From the NCBI GenBank assembly GCA_023974075.1, contig CM043800.1:11120894-11184893 (forward strand): DNA of 64,000 nt. The letters are read 5' to 3'. This stretch comes from Chaenocephalus aceratus (Eukaryota; Chordata; Actinopteri; Perciformes; Channichthyidae). Below, one piece after another: positions 23,093 through 36,164 of this stretch. Each line of letters begins with the position of its first letter. Position 1 is the stretch's first letter. The notes beneath the pieces are model-generated. The model was not told the DNA's origin, did no database searches, and saw nothing but the letters and a program-made list of their open reading frames with translations. A program made the translations under genes and the position numbers.

Positions 23093-23579
23093 AGTCCCAT
23101 GGTGTTCAGAGAGGCTACGGGACATTTGGGTTACATGTACATTACTTTTCACTTTGCTGCTTGTTGCACCTGGTTAGAAGCTAAACTGCATTTCGTTGTC
23201 TCAGCACCTGTAATGTGTGCAATAACAATAAAGTTGAATCTAATCTTGAGCAGGAACAAATGTATTTACTTAGTACATATCTGACATTAACGATTAAACA
23301 CGTGTGCTGTGGTGACACGTTATGGGACATAATTCACCTCTCTTATTGTGTTGCCACACGGACCCTTTAGTGGGAACACCTGGAGAGTTAGCCTCCATTC
23401 CTGCTAGCTCGTTAAGCAGAGCAGACGATGTGTTGACCTCTCTATATTTAATGGATAATAAAGAGTGGAACTCCGTTCTGAATACACCGCCTCCGACTCC
23501 CTTTTCCTGGCGCTACAGTGCATTCTTTATAAATGCAAAACGAGTCAAGCCGACTCCGGAGGTGGCGGTATGCACCTTA

Positions 23580-23751
23580 AAGTTGTTTGTTTTATCCATG
23601 TATTTTTTCTTTTAATGTTTATTTTATTAGCTTTTCTTTTTTAATGACTGATTTTAAATGCCATTTTCTTAATGTCTTTCATTTTTTTTTGTAAAGCACT
23701 TTGAATTGCCTTGTGTTGAAAAGTGCTATATAAATAAACTTGCAATCCGCC
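23580..23751 (+). mobile_element. L2-type LINE 3' UTR
   Basis: TTTTTTCTTTTAATGTTT... and GTAAAGCACTTTGAATTGCC...GTGCTATATAAATAAACTT match the 3' ends of the L2 copies at 36360 and 43820 (minus). No coding part is attached: a severely 5'-truncated insertion. Confidence 0.8.
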
Positions 23752-23790
23752 GAAGAAGAAGAAGAAGAAGAAGAAGAAGAAGAAGAAGAA
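23752..23790. repeat. (GAA)13 microsatellite
   Basis: Thirteen perfect GAA triplets directly downstream of the L2 tail. Confidence 0.95.
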
Positions 23791-23814
23791 TATATATACA
23801 GTGCAATAATTCTT

Positions 23815-24312
23815 TCATGCTAAATGAAGCTCTGTTGGATATCACTAGATCCTGTTACAGCATAATAGAAGTACATAACGATTGATGTGCACATTAGCAC
23901 AATTACTAGCTCGCTGCTAACTGCATAATAACAAGCCATTACCATGCTGTCATGAGCGCACGGTGCTGTTACGTGTATGCAAATTGACGTGCTTGATGTG
24001 AACGAGCATGTTGGTTAAAGTTGCGCATGCGCTATGAGAGCACATACGGGTACTTCTCAGGCATGCCGGGTAATCTGTGACGTTTCACTCTCAAAAGTTG
24101 GGCCATTTTATCATCATGAGCTAATGAGCAACTCTCACAGGAATTAATGAGGCCCCGCCTCCCACGCTGTATCCAGTTCTTAGTATACATCCATGTTAGC
24201 AGCTAGCGGCTAGTAAATTATGCTAAATTACACATCAATCGTTATGTACTTTTATATTACGCTGACATCAGGATCTAGTGATATCCAAGTAACAGAGCTT
24301 CATTTAGCATGA
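23815..24312. mobile_element. MITE with terminal inverted repeats of about 120 bp
   Basis: TCATGCTAAATGAAGCTCTG at the left end recurs as its reverse complement at 24293-24312. The arms keep matching through GGATATCACTAGATCCTG and GTACATAACGATTGATGTG with small indels (about 23815-23935 versus 24205-24312). The centre contains CpG-rich text and no ORF. Confidence 0.8.
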
Positions 24313-25135
24313 TACTTGTGTGGGTTGTACATGAAACCACTTGGTAATATATACAAATGTATATGTTGAAGCCTGTTATGATCAATTGTGAGTTAAAACT
24401 TTATCTAAAAGTAAAGCTGATGATGGAGTTCTGTGGTGGAGTTAAAATAACAATAGCCTATTTCTTTTTTAAATGTGATGGAGTAAAAGGATAGTAACTG
24501 TGATTATTCATGTTAAGTAGCCCACAAGTAACTAAAACAATTGCAATTAAGTGCAATAAGAAGCTACAGGAACGTTAATCTACGTCGGTAATATTAACTT
24601 TATTTAATACAACATTTACGGTACAAGATTTAATCATACAGCCCATGTAGTATACTATTTTACAAATGATGAATTACAGCAAACATGTGCAATATATCCA
24701 TTATTACAGCTCCGTGGGCTGGCAGTAAGGCGATATGGTCCGTTGTTATTGTGCATCCATGGGTAAAGAGAAACTCATGTAGTGCTGCTGAACACGTAAC
24801 TTGAACGTGCCGGGCAGCGCGTTCCCGTGGGTTAGATGCGCGTTCATAATGCCGAGGGAAATATCTCTCAGAATAACGTTATTAGCACATTTTTACAACT
24901 TGAGGAACTAATGTTTTTAATAAGGGCTATACAAACGTTCATACTGGGTAGTTTATTTAGTTTTTAAAAAATTATCCAACGAGTTACAGACCACTCTTTC
25001 CCCATGTAAGTCAATGGGGAAAAGTGTTTCCGGGCCCAGCAACCTAAAGGAAGTGTAGTACCGCCGTTTGACCAGCACGAATATTCTCATCAGACTCCGG
25101 CGCACTTCCTGGGGGCTTGGCCACAACGCGTCTCT
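24313..25135. other. non-coding repeat-rich stretch
   Basis: No coding signal. The part around 25094-25115 (GGCGCACTTCCTGGGG) recurs near 30678-30695, so it belongs to a dispersed family. Confidence 0.5.
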
Positions 25136-25729
25136 GTCACTGTCACTACCCGATCCGTCACCCTGCCCGATCGGTTCTGCGCATGTGCGAGAGGGTCCGC
25201 CATGTTGGACAACTCCGGACGGCAACACCAGATGGACATTTGACACAGTGGCTTTTAGCAAAGCTCAAAAAGAAAACTCGTGAGAGATGAGTTATTGTTA
25301 TTACAACGTGACTTCACTATTATTTAACAACTCTTTTTATTGGGTTCTTTTATTTGGGGTTAAGTACATTGTCAGAATAAGTGAGGAATGAATTTAACTT
25401 CTGTTAGACAGCCATATGCCATACATTTTTGCATACATTCACAGTAAATATTTATTCAGTATGATAGCTGTCTAACAGAAGTTAAATCTATTTCTCACTT
25501 ATTCTGACAATGTACTTAACCCCAAATAAAAGAACCCAATAAAAAGAGTTGTTAAATAATAGTGAAGTCACGTTGTAATAACAATAACTCATCTCTCTCG
25601 GTTTTTCTTTTTGAGCTTTGCTAAAAGCCACTGTGTCAAGTGTCCATCTTGGGTTGCCGTCCGGACTTCCGGACCATCTCGCACATGCGCAGTACCGATC
25701 GGGCAGGGGGACGGATCGGGTAGTGACTG
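25136..25729. mobile_element. fold-back element with arms of about 270 bp
   Basis: The left arm (25136-25410) and right arm (25466-25729) are near-perfect reverse complements; both contain CCCCAAATAAAAGAACCC or its complement and TAACAGAAGTTAAAT. A 55-bp loop separates them. The outer ends are GTCACTACCCGATCCGTC. The arms end in CpG-rich ...CGATCGGG text. No ORF is longer than the shadows created by the arms. Confidence 0.88.
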
Positions 25730-25860
25730 TCACTACCCGATCCGTCACCCTACCCGATCGGTGTCCATCTTGGGTTGCCGTCCGGAGTTGTCCAATATGG
25801 CGGACCATCTCGCACATGCGCAGTACCGATCGGGCAGGGGGACGGATCGGGTAGTGACAG
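25730..25860. repeat. second, arm-only piece of the fold-back family
   Basis: TGTCACTACCCGATCCGTCA starts directly at the end of the first fold-back, making a local palindrome around 25730. The piece ends again in GGATCGGGTAGTGACA, so two terminal segments face each other without the AT-rich arm interior. It is followed by CTCAAACAAGCC, the border sequence of the composite repeat seen at 9889. Confidence 0.75.
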
Positions 25861-25904
25861 TCTCAAACAAGCCTACTAGTGACGGCCATCTTGGTGACGT
25901 GTGT

Positions 25905-26830
25905 TGTTGTGGGAGACCAGAGATGTAGTTCATTCAGCGTTTCACACAAACAAATGTTTTACGACACATTTTTATTTTTTTGACCGGCAAAATTATCTTT
26001 TAAATTGACAAACATCATATGTGTAATTTGTGGCACAATTCAAACGGGATCCAAAGATAATCTTTCTCTCTCCATTGACTTCAATACATAATTTTTCCAA
26101 AATAAGGTCCCATGGAGGTCCACCGGAAGGGGAGGGACTTCGCCACTCTATGGGGAGAGAAAGATTATCTTTTGATCCCGTTTGAATAGTGCCATGAATT
26201 ACACATATTATGTTTGTCAATCTTAAAAATGAATTTCCACGTAAAAAAAGTCACAGTTTGTCGTAAAACTGTTGAAATATAAGACTATGAAGAATACGCA
26301 ACTAGAAAGACTACAAATCCCAGAATCCCGGTCCCGCAAGCTGGCTCTTACGGAACCGACTAACTCCCCTTTTGTGTATGTACAGCTCTCAACATGCCCA
26401 GACACCTCGTTTAATACTTTTCACCCCATTCTGAAAGAAATAAGTGAAATGTGCCAACGTGACGGCGGTCTTGGTGTGTGGTGCGAGACGGGAGATGTAG
26501 TTCATTGAGCGGTTTCACACAGAAAAAGTTTTACGACACATTTCTTTCTTTTTTTACTTGCAAAATTAACTTTTAAATTGACAAACTTCATATGTGTAAA
26601 TCATGGCACAATTCAAACGGAATCGAAAGATAATCTTTCTCTCACTTCAATACATAATTTTTCCGAAATAATGTCCCATGGAGCTCCCCCGGAAAGGGAG
26701 GGACTTCGCCACTCTGTGGAGACATAGCAATACAAAGAGTCCTCCCAATTGTTGAAGTTGTAAAGGGACAGGCGGACTGTATTTACAGACTACAAAACGC
26801 TAAGTGTGCTTTGTTGGAAAAAGCATCTTG
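25905..26830. repeat. composite dispersed repeat, three head-to-tail and inverted units
   Basis: Unit A (25920-26150) and unit C (26490-26720) read in one orientation and unit B (26150-26330) in the other. All share the TTTACGACA / GTCGTAAA block, the CAAACGGGATC / GATCCCGTTTG block and CATAATTTTTCC. Unit B carries ACTACAAATCCCAGAATCCC. The right flank (26740-26800) also matches 9310-9380. This is the family found at 9101-9900. Confidence 0.75.
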
Positions 26831-29800
26831 TATGAACATTGTGTGGGCTTAACAGAGCTATGATGTGTTACAGTAAGTAGCATTCCATGGAAATTGAGAT
26901 TGGTTCTCCCAGCTACGCCTTCCCTGCGCTATATTGTCGGTCAAACAATAATTAGGGAAACTCCCAGAGACTTGAAGCTTAGATGTTGTTGATTCGAAAA
27001 CATTTGATCTTCTTTTGGACAAAGGAACGTATTCACAGTAGCCACTTATATTTCTTTACATGAAATGTGAGGATTATTCAGATGTTTGCCCAACTTGAGG
27101 GTGAATAACAAAGTAAACAGTTATTTTAAAAGATTCTTTTCCACAATATCAATTCAGCGGTTATTTATTTCCTGGCTGTCTGTGTTTTGTACCCACAAAA
27201 CAAGGTGTGCCACTGAACTCAGAATGACTGCAGAAGGGAGACAAATCTGTAACCAATTACAGCTGAACAAGACATTGAACATCAGATAGCAAAGATTTGG
27301 CCAAAGAGACAGTGGAGCTTCTCTGGTCAAACTTATAAATGGCATTTGGCGGAATGAGCCAAAGAGGCGTCATCATTGCACTTCAACAAAAACCCCTTTC
27401 TTCTCCTGGAAAGAGGACAGGGATTAGTGTGTTAACCTAGTCAAACAGTGTGTTGATGTAACCGTTTTGACCCTGCGGAATATGTGAGTCTCTCTGTCTT
27501 AACATGCAAATACACACAGAGGCTTTTTCTAATTCCCTCGCTTCATACTTATTGTATGAAATCATTCCAAACTCGTGAGCATTTGTTTGCACATTTATGT
27601 TTGTATGTGTAAGTATTACCTTCAAAATGCACATGTGAGAATCATGTTTTCACCTGTTTCACTGAAGTGTCCCGAATGTATCAAGTAAAACTTCAAACAC
27701 CCGACACCAAATGTATCACGTCAAATGTACTAAGACCACATATGCCATGGAAATGAGCACATAACACTTTCTTTTTTTTAAAACTCCATGTTTTTGCATC
27801 TAAACGTATGTTATATTTTTTCTTTGATAATGTCCGCTAGTTTCTCTGGCTATTATCTGCAGCATCCAGGCTCAACAAATACCTTTTTTCTCCCTCCTCT
27901 AACATGTCTCAACTCCTGGCAGCACCCTAGGAAATGAAAACACCTCCTCTGTCCAAATCTTCACTATAAACAAGAGTTCTGTCAGAGATAAATGTCACAT
28001 TTCCCCGTGTTTGTCTCAGCGTGTCTAAACAGTTTCATCTCGGTGAGGACACACTGCAGATATGTTACACTCAGCTCAATAACAAGCCTAAATTGTTGCT
28101 TCCACTTTCCTCTGTGTTGCCAAATGGGCCTCAATGATGGACTGTATAATCTGCAAAATATATGTTTAGTGTACAGTGTTACAATTATTGCAAAGTGGAG
28201 GAGGAACTGATTTCATGTCAGCCAACGTCTTGTGCAAACTTTTGTTTAAAACATTGCCCTGCCTCGTGTGTACACATTATTATCACTATAAGAGATATGC
28301 TTTGGGTTTGTGTGGCTTCCTCATTGTCAAGCCAAGATTTCTCAGCTGTGCTCAATGTTTTGACACTACTGGGATTAATGAGGAGAGAAGACATTTGTAC
28401 AGACTTGAACCAGAAATGAAAACTGCTTCAAGGGTGAGTCTCTGCTTCAGTACTTGAAGGAGCATCGAGGCAATGGTTAAACACAACCGTACAGCAGCAT
28501 TATAGATCTCAGGTCAGTGAAAGAGCACTGAGGTGGCCTCCTATTTTGAGTTCTCCTTTTTAAAAGACGGTCAACTCCTAAATACCATTTGGTTCAAAGA
28601 CTTTGGGCTTCAGAACCAGCCATTACTTTACCAGAGCACAAATTACAACATCATCAATGGAAACCTCAAGTGTTCAAATACGATCGCCAGCTATGCAAAA
28701 AAGCAAGAATTTTTTCCCACCAGAGAAGATTTAAAACATCTACAGAATGCTGGATTTTTCAGGTGAATGCAAGCGTGTGATGTGGAGGGATATTTTTATG
28801 TTTTTATTACAGGAAGGGATTGTGGCCAGTCTGAGTAAACATTTGGACACTCATGGAGAGAGTCAATAATCATGATAAGGGCCTACATGCTGATCTGTTA
28901 TGAAGGAAAGGCTCTGTGTAGCATGCTAATCAGCATACCAAGAGTTAGGGTTAGGGTTAGGGTTGGGGTACTGCATACCTTAACCAAGGAGGTTTTGCTT
29001 GGAAAAGTTAGCTTATCGGCTATGTCTTCTGAAAGCAGATCATTTCAAGAATATATGACAAGATGTAAACGAGTTTAGTGCAAAGATATACAATTAAGGG
29101 ATGATAATTGCTTGATGTTTGATTTCCAGCCTTAGAATGTTATTGTTAAGATGCAGTAATGTTTAACCAAGTTAGAGAGAACTGTATTATTGGCCACCCG
29201 ATTGTTCCACCGCTTTTGTCCAGACTAAAATATCTCTATTAAAAGGATTGACATGACATTTCATACAGATGTTCATGGTCACATTTTGTTCCAACATTAG
29301 TGTTCTTTGTTAACTTTGGTGATCCTCAGGTTCTGCTCCATCTGTACACTGAAAGGCCATCACAATGTCCACATTAGAGAGGATTCTGTTCCAATATACA
29401 ATCACAATCATGCACTTACCATCATTTATGAACAAGACCCCAAAGTACTTGTAGTCTTCAATCTGGGCAGTGACTCACTTCAAATCCTGAAGGGAGTAAT
29501 CCAGCATAATTTCTATTTCTTGTATAGAAATGCACATTTCCTGAAAGGTTAAGTGTCTTGGAAGTACTGATGGCAATGCCTTCACAAGTCCATCTTGCAG
29601 CAGGACTGTGGTTGCCTGTTAATTTTCACATGAGATTCAAAGGGGCACGAGGGAATTCAGTCAGCCTTTCATCACATACAGTATCGTCTCTGAAAGCTGG
29701 CATGCTAACCATTTACCCAAATATTTACTATCAAAAAAGGATATAACCTTTAACTAACTGTCCCATTACTGTTCATATATACATTTACTGTATTAATGTT

Positions 29801-32800
29801 TGTGCTTGTGAGAGAGAGAGAGAGGTAGTGAGGTACAGAGTCCTATCACATCAATGGTAGTCTGTTTAGCGTGAAGCAGAGCTAAAAGACCATTCAGTTG
29901 TCAAAATAAAGCCTGTGGAAGTGAGCTGTGGGTCACTGCAGCCCCCAGCTCACTTGGTTTATTAGTGTGGTCTGTGCAGAAGAGTAGGCATCCTTTAATG
30001 TAGACAGCTACAAACTGCAAGGGCAATGCGGTTCTCTGAGATAGAGTTTTGATAGGGAAATTATTTGTGCTTCAGCGCAACAGCAAAGTCAATTCAAATC
30101 TCATAATTTCACAACCGAAAGGCCTTAAGATTCTACGGATCACATTTTAAGTCATACCAATGAAATCTCATAGCCGGTCGGTTAAAGTACAACGCCTGGA
30201 AATATTTATTAAATCCTCGGAAATGGCACCGTAAATTCAAAATTGCTGACCTCTTGGGTCAATGGTATACCTCCAATTGCATGTACCCCTACCAAATGTA
30301 ATACACCCAGGAGAAATCCTGGATGTATAAAGAGAACTGGATACAGTGTTGGAGACGAGACCCTGGTCATTCCTAAATTGTTTGGTGGCGCGTGAAGCAA
30401 AAATGAGCTGCCTCTCGAGATCAAAGGTATGTATCTGAGCCCATAGAGCGTGTGCATTTGCATTTGCTTAAGCCCCGCCTCCAAGCCGCAGCATCATGGC
30501 CGATCTTGGCTCAGTCAGATAAAAGGAAGGGGAAAATAACTAGTTGATTTCCCCAAAAAATATCCGCTGATTTACAGATGTCTCTTTCCCAATATAAGTC
30601 AAAAGTATGTTGTGTCCATTGACGTCACAGACATTCATGGTAGACATAAGAGTTGTAGTACCATGACAATTCAGCATTCGGCGCACTTCCTGGGGTCTTG
30701 GTAGATACTAACCGCTTTGTTGACATTTCTTAAGGGGGAACAATCTAGCCATTTAAAACGGCCATGCACAAGAACCATAAGCATATTTTAAATTCAGTAC
30801 TTTTTGTCCACTACCTAGGATATGATTTTGTCCTAATCTTAGACTTGAGTAAAGTAAAAGCTCATTTGTATAGTAAATGCTCAAGAGGATGTGATTATTG
30901 AACAGGAATATTTATATTTGAGCTACTAACATGTGTGAGTTGTCAAGCACCAATAGCCCCTCTAAAATAAAAAATGGGTTTGTTCAATTTGTATTAATTC
31001 TTGGAGCTCACTGTCCCTGAAAAATAATAATACAGAATAAGAACTACCCAGAAGCATTTTGAGATATTTGGAGTTAGGGTACACAGCAGGATGAAAGTTA
31101 ACCCCAAAACTAGTACCTGTATCCCATTTACGAACCCATTGACTGGTTTACTGCTTTGAAGGAGGGCAAGGTCTCATCCACTACACCCAAACACATCTTA
31201 TGAAATTCCTGAATTTAGCCCCCACCTATAAGCATCCTTCTTCCACAGCAGAGCGCTAAGGGAGCACTTCCTGTGAGGGTGTGACGGCCCCGCACAAAAG
31301 CCTCTCTATCCATACCGCAGAGCCCCGACCAGAAATATCACTCACTGCTTTTCTATTTGGAAGCCACAGGGCTGAGAGCAGAGACATCTCTCTTTCTCTT
31401 GTTTCACTCCACTTATGTGACCTTTGACCTTGAGCTTAACTGAAGACAGGAGCATGGATCTGTGATGGTTGTGATAACATTGGTCAAAGTTTGTTATGGG
31501 GTTGGTATGTTGAGTAGCCTCTTAGAGAAGAGGAGCAATATAAATACAACATGTTTTTTGAGTCAACTCATCAGACAAAATCCAACAAAAGAATTCCTGG
31601 AGCATTGATACTTTTCACCTGGCCCAAAAAGATCAGTTTGCCAACCATTCAGATTTCAACTAACCAGCTCATGACTCCATGGCCCAGTGTTTTAGCAAAG
31701 GCCTAGATGACACTGTACACATTTAGATATGTTCTGTGCTTTCTTGGCCCTGACTACATTTAGAATAGGTAAATATTTCTACCAGATGAGTTGTCATTTG
31801 AAGTGAAGTTTGAGATAAAAAATATAGTACTGAATAAGTCTTTGCTGTCATGTAAACTAAACTGAAAATACCATGTTGTTCATATCATTAAGGTATCTGT
31901 GGCTCTATATTACATTTCCCTTCCTTTATTTCCCATTTGTGCCTTTTTCAGGAGTTATTTTACATTTTTTAGGATGACTAGGGGATCCATGCTTACAATA
32001 AGCAGCCATGTTGTCACCAGTTAATTGATACCAGTGTAAGCATACACAAATTGGATTCTGGCTGATAAGAAAGGCTGATTTAAATGTATAGTGAGTTGAC
32101 CCAAAGTGAAAGATGCCCCGCCCGGGTTATTTTTAAGGAAATAACGGTAACATGTATGTTCAGTATCCTTCCTCATAACATATTTGAAAGTCAATCAAGT
32201 GTCTTTAATCCTGCATTGTTTATTTATCCATCTAATTATTCAGGTACTAGCAATCGCCTTCCTCTCTACCTTGGCTTCCCTTTTCCCGCATTCCCAACAG
32301 TACTACCACCTGTAGATCATTGGAAAAGTGTGAAACTTTTTGCAAGTTTATTCCGTCACCAGTGTGCACAGTATGCGCATCCTCATGCACGACTAATGAA
32401 ACAGTGACCCACCATTACAGAGTGCTGACGGTTACAAACTCCCCAGGATATCTTTAAGAGTCTAATGCTGTTGTTTCTCCAATGACCAGTAGATGTATTC
32501 TCCATGAGAACTCTGACTCTGTGAAGTTTAACAAAAATACCTATTTTCTCCAAGTATCCAAAGTCTATTCCACAACCCATCAGGGTCTCAGAGGGGGCTT
32601 GTTTAGCTGTGTGAAATGTTTGCAACATGTTAATCCCTCCTCTTCTCCTACCGGCTTGTTGCCTAAATCATTTTGATATTGTGGCTGCAGTAATTTAAAA
32701 ATGATGGCGGTGGATGGGGAGCCCTTATTCAGCATCAAAACGTCCCTTCGGAAAGCTACGGGTGATGTCACATGCACAATGTTTTCCCTCAGCCCTCTTC

Positions 32801-33380
32801 TTAACTTAATATGAGTGTGACTATGAAAAGGTCTTCTGTATGTTTACAGTCCCTGCGGTGTGTTTTCAATTACGGGTCAATCTCCCCGAGTTAAGTTTGT
32901 AGCATTAACATGCAAATCCCAAAGGATAATTCAGGACCACACCCAGAGATAGCGGGACAGAGAGAAACATCTAGCTCTTATTCTAACTGATTGTGATTAG
33001 AAAATATTAAAGGGATAGTTTGGATTTTTGAAATGGGGTTGTATGAGTTACTCATCCATATTCTGTACATTCAGCCATTCAATCATATTTTAGCCACATA
33101 TTTAACTGTGTTACCTTCCCATCAGACAGCACTAGATAACTAATGATCTGTGTGCTCTTCAAACCCACCAGACTCTATTGAGATGAAACTTTATTTTACC
33201 TTCCACAACATGGAAAATGTTGGTCTACCGATTTGCTGTTGTTTGAGGATTTTGTCTACTGCTGCCTAGATCAATCTTGTTTTTATTTTTGTTTGTGTAA
33301 TCTCTTTGTTGAATCCAAACTAACCCTTCACAACATCAAAGTAACCAAATAACACACAAAACGAACCAATCAAGGCAGCA
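26831..33380. other. 6.5-kb gene-less stretch
   Basis: No splice-bounded coding exon, RNA gene or transposon domain was recognised on either strand; the ORFs stay below about 110 codons without motifs. It contains a short telomere-like repeat (28945), a GA run (29811-29824) and dispersed-repeat text near 30235-30715. Conserved regulatory elements could lie here but cannot be seen without alignment. Confidence 0.5.
28945..28968 (+). repeat. short interstitial telomeric repeat
   Basis: Three TTAGGG units followed by TTGGGG. Confidence 0.9.
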
Positions 33381-34225
33381 GTATTTCATTTCATTTAATT
33401 TCAAACCTTTATTTAACCAGATTGGTCCCATTGAGATCATAGATCTCTTTTTCAAGGGAGACCTGCAGCATAAAGGTTCCACATGAAACATAAAACAATA
33501 AAGGACATTATACATTATATTTACAGGATACATAGTTATAGACATTTACAAGTGCCCATTGTATCAGCAAGCATTTCATTTACCCTAGCTTTAAAAACAT
33601 GCAGAGGAATGAGATTGCTCAGTTTCAATTCTTGCTGAAGATTGTTCCAAGCAAGTGGAGCTGCGCACATAAAAGCTGTCTTACCTAAGACAGTCCTTGC
33701 TCTTGGCACAACTCACAAGACTACATCATGCTATCTCAGACAATAGCTGCTTGCAACTCTCTGTGTTATCAGAGAGCAGATATAATACGGGAGTTTACCC
33801 AACAAAGCTTTATAAATAAACTTGTACCAATGACTGAGCCTCCGTACAGAGAGTGATGGTAAACTTGCCTTGGTATACAGGGTACAGTGATGTGTAAGCG
33901 CTTTACAATTTGTGACAAATCTCAGAGCACTGTGATACGCAGCATCCAATTTGCTCAGGTAATTGGCAGGTGCATACATATACAACAAATCACCATAGTC
34001 CAGCACAGGTAAAAAGGTCACAGTGACTAGCCTTTTCCTGGCCTCAAGTGAGAAACAGGACTTGTTTCTGAAAAAGAACCCTAGCCTAACCCTCAGTTTT
34101 TTAAGCAGGTTATTGACATGAAGTTTAAAAGAGAGACAATCATCAAGCCAGATACCAAGGTATTTGTAACAGGCAACAACTTCAAGTTTTGTTCCTTGCG
34201 TAGTTACAATATCTAAAACAGGCTC
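33380..34225 (-). pseudogene. LINE reverse transcriptase C-terminal fragment
   Basis: Read on the minus strand from about 34225, the sequence encodes YKYLGIWLDD, SFKLHVNNLLKKL, then FLPVLDYGDLLY, LDAAYHSALRFV and LSHWYKFIYKAL, with a stop in frame near 33731. These blocks are typical of the thumb and post-RT region of L2/Rex-like non-LTR elements. The stretch 33380-33560 (CCTTTATTTAACCAG...) looks like its 3' UTR. It is 5'-truncated and lacks the catalytic core. Confidence 0.78.
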
Positions 34226-34560
34226 TGGTGTCTTTTTTGACCAGCAACTTCAATGTTCTGTGAGGGAAATGACGTTGTTTTTCATTGTAGTCTGGTTGTT
34301 TTGAAGAGAGCATATATTACTTTCTGTCCACCGTCAGAAAGGGTTTTCTGACAGCAAAGTAATGCTTGAAAATATTATATAAATACTGTACATTTCAACT
34401 GATTGTGACTTTTTAGGTTGCTGAAACATGTTGTGCTTCTGACCCCGTCCACAGCAACACAATGCTGAGCTTCATGCTGGAAGTTAATAGACTGAATATT
34501 GATGAGTAATCATGCAAGCCTACTTGTTAAGATCCCAAGGATGTGCAATGTGCAATGTAC

Positions 34561-34562
<2 letters not shown>

Positions 34563-34618
<56 letters not shown>
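34563..34618. repeat. (CA)n microsatellite
   Basis: About 28 uninterrupted CA/AC dinucleotides. Confidence 0.97.
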
Positions 34619-34619
<1 letters not shown>

Positions 34620-34659
34620 GGATGAGCAAGATCTTCAACAAGCTGGTCAGGTGTGTAGG

Positions 34660-34667
34660 CCACCCAC
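34660..34667. repeat. 8-bp target-site duplication, left copy
   Basis: CCACCCAC directly before CAGTGGCGG; the exact copy lies at 40206-40213. Confidence 0.8.
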
Positions 34668-34913
34668 CAGTGGCGGATTTAGGATTGTAGGAGATCCGGG
34701 GCTTAGCCCAGGAGTTGTTGGGGGGGGGGGGTTCAGGGTTAAAGTGCTATTTTTTACAAGTGGGGGGTGGACCGAACATCCTTTCGCCTCCTCTAGGGGG
34801 GTCCGGGGGCATGCTCCCCCGGGAAGATTTTTTTTTTTTTAAATATTGAAGTTAAAAGCATCAATCTGGTGCTCTTTGAGAGCAACATTAACCCTACCTT
34901 AATAATACCTTAA

Positions 34914-35697
34914 AGGGGACATATCATGCTATATTTGAACAATATATTGTAGGGCCATACCTATATAAAGTATATAAATAGTTTTTTTTTATCAAAATAC
35001 CAAACAGATCCTGCATTTTAGCCATGCCTCATTTCGCTCTATTTGCTCTTTCCAGCCCTGTTTTTGCAGGGGGCTGATTCTGTGAGCTGCACCACACCCC
35101 CCTGCAGGAGCGGGGAGCGTGCTTTGAGATCAGCTGCTGGGCTGCAGCGGAGAGAAGAGGGGGAGAAAAAGAGATCTCCGTCCTCCGTGTTTTATTCTTA
35201 TATGATTATATAGAGTCATTATTCATTTTGTCATCTGCTGGTGGACTACCGGAGAGAATTACAGCGAGGGAGGGATTGCATTGAATTAAAGCAGCGGGAG
35301 CAAACGCTTGCCTCGGGGAGAAGGGCAACCATGGCAACCATGCGCGGGAAGTCTTCTTCACTGCTTTTGTGGCAGACTACAGCACCACTTACAGGCCTGG
35401 CATATGTACTACAGCGTCTCCAGCGCTTTCGAGCGGCAATGGCCGGCGGTGGCCCAACCCCACATTCCCCTGATAGGTGGAGAATTGACCACTAAGCGGA
35501 GCACCACTTCTGTGACGTAGAAAATAATTCAAATCTGGATCAGTCTGTATCAGATCCGCTGCAGCCCCGTTTTTAGAGATTTGGGAATGGAGGAAAAGAG
35601 AGAGGGTTGTGTTTTCTGACACTTGGTGAGGAACACCGGGGACACATATTCATGTATGAAAGACGTACAAAAGTGCATTTTGCATGATAGGTCACCT
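34914..35697. mobile_element. TTAA-flanked inverted-repeat element
   Basis: Starts AGGGGACATATCATGC and ends with the reverse complement of AGGTGACCTATCATGC; TTAA lies outside both ends (34910-34913 and 35698-35701). It is about 784 bp with a GC-rich interior and no supported gene. The ends resemble those of 46812-47636, so both belong to one non-autonomous family. The TTAA target suggests piggyBac-type mobilisation, which is inference. Confidence 0.65.
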
Positions 35698-36164
35698 TTA
35701 AAGCGGAGAAAAGGCACTGGAGAACACTTATTCATTAACACCCTTTAATGAAGCAAACTAATGCCTTAACTCACTCAAATACAGTCGTTTACTTATTTCG
35801 GTGAAACGAATGTGCGTAGAGTTTGAAAGGATGCGGATAGTCTCACCTTGATTCTGACGCATTGCTTATCGTTTTATAGATCTATTCTCATCCACCATCT
35901 TTGTTTGTGACGTAAAGAGTGTAAGAGTCACATTTCTGACTGTTGCCTGTCAGTTCCGTTGCTATGGTTCCGTTGCTATGTGTACTGAAACGAGAGCCGG
36001 TATAATTCCACGTGCGAAAACAAAATAAAAATTGGAATACGTTATTTTAGTGTCTTAAAAGTAGACTGAGGTATGAAGGGTTAACGTTACATCTTAGAAT
36101 AATTTTTAGTCATGTTCTGTATACATACTAACATATAAGGGTATTGACTTAGTGTGGTTTATCT

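Noticed and set aside
28945..28968. Chromosome end
   Set aside because: Only three units, followed by 35 kb of sequence including conserved genes.
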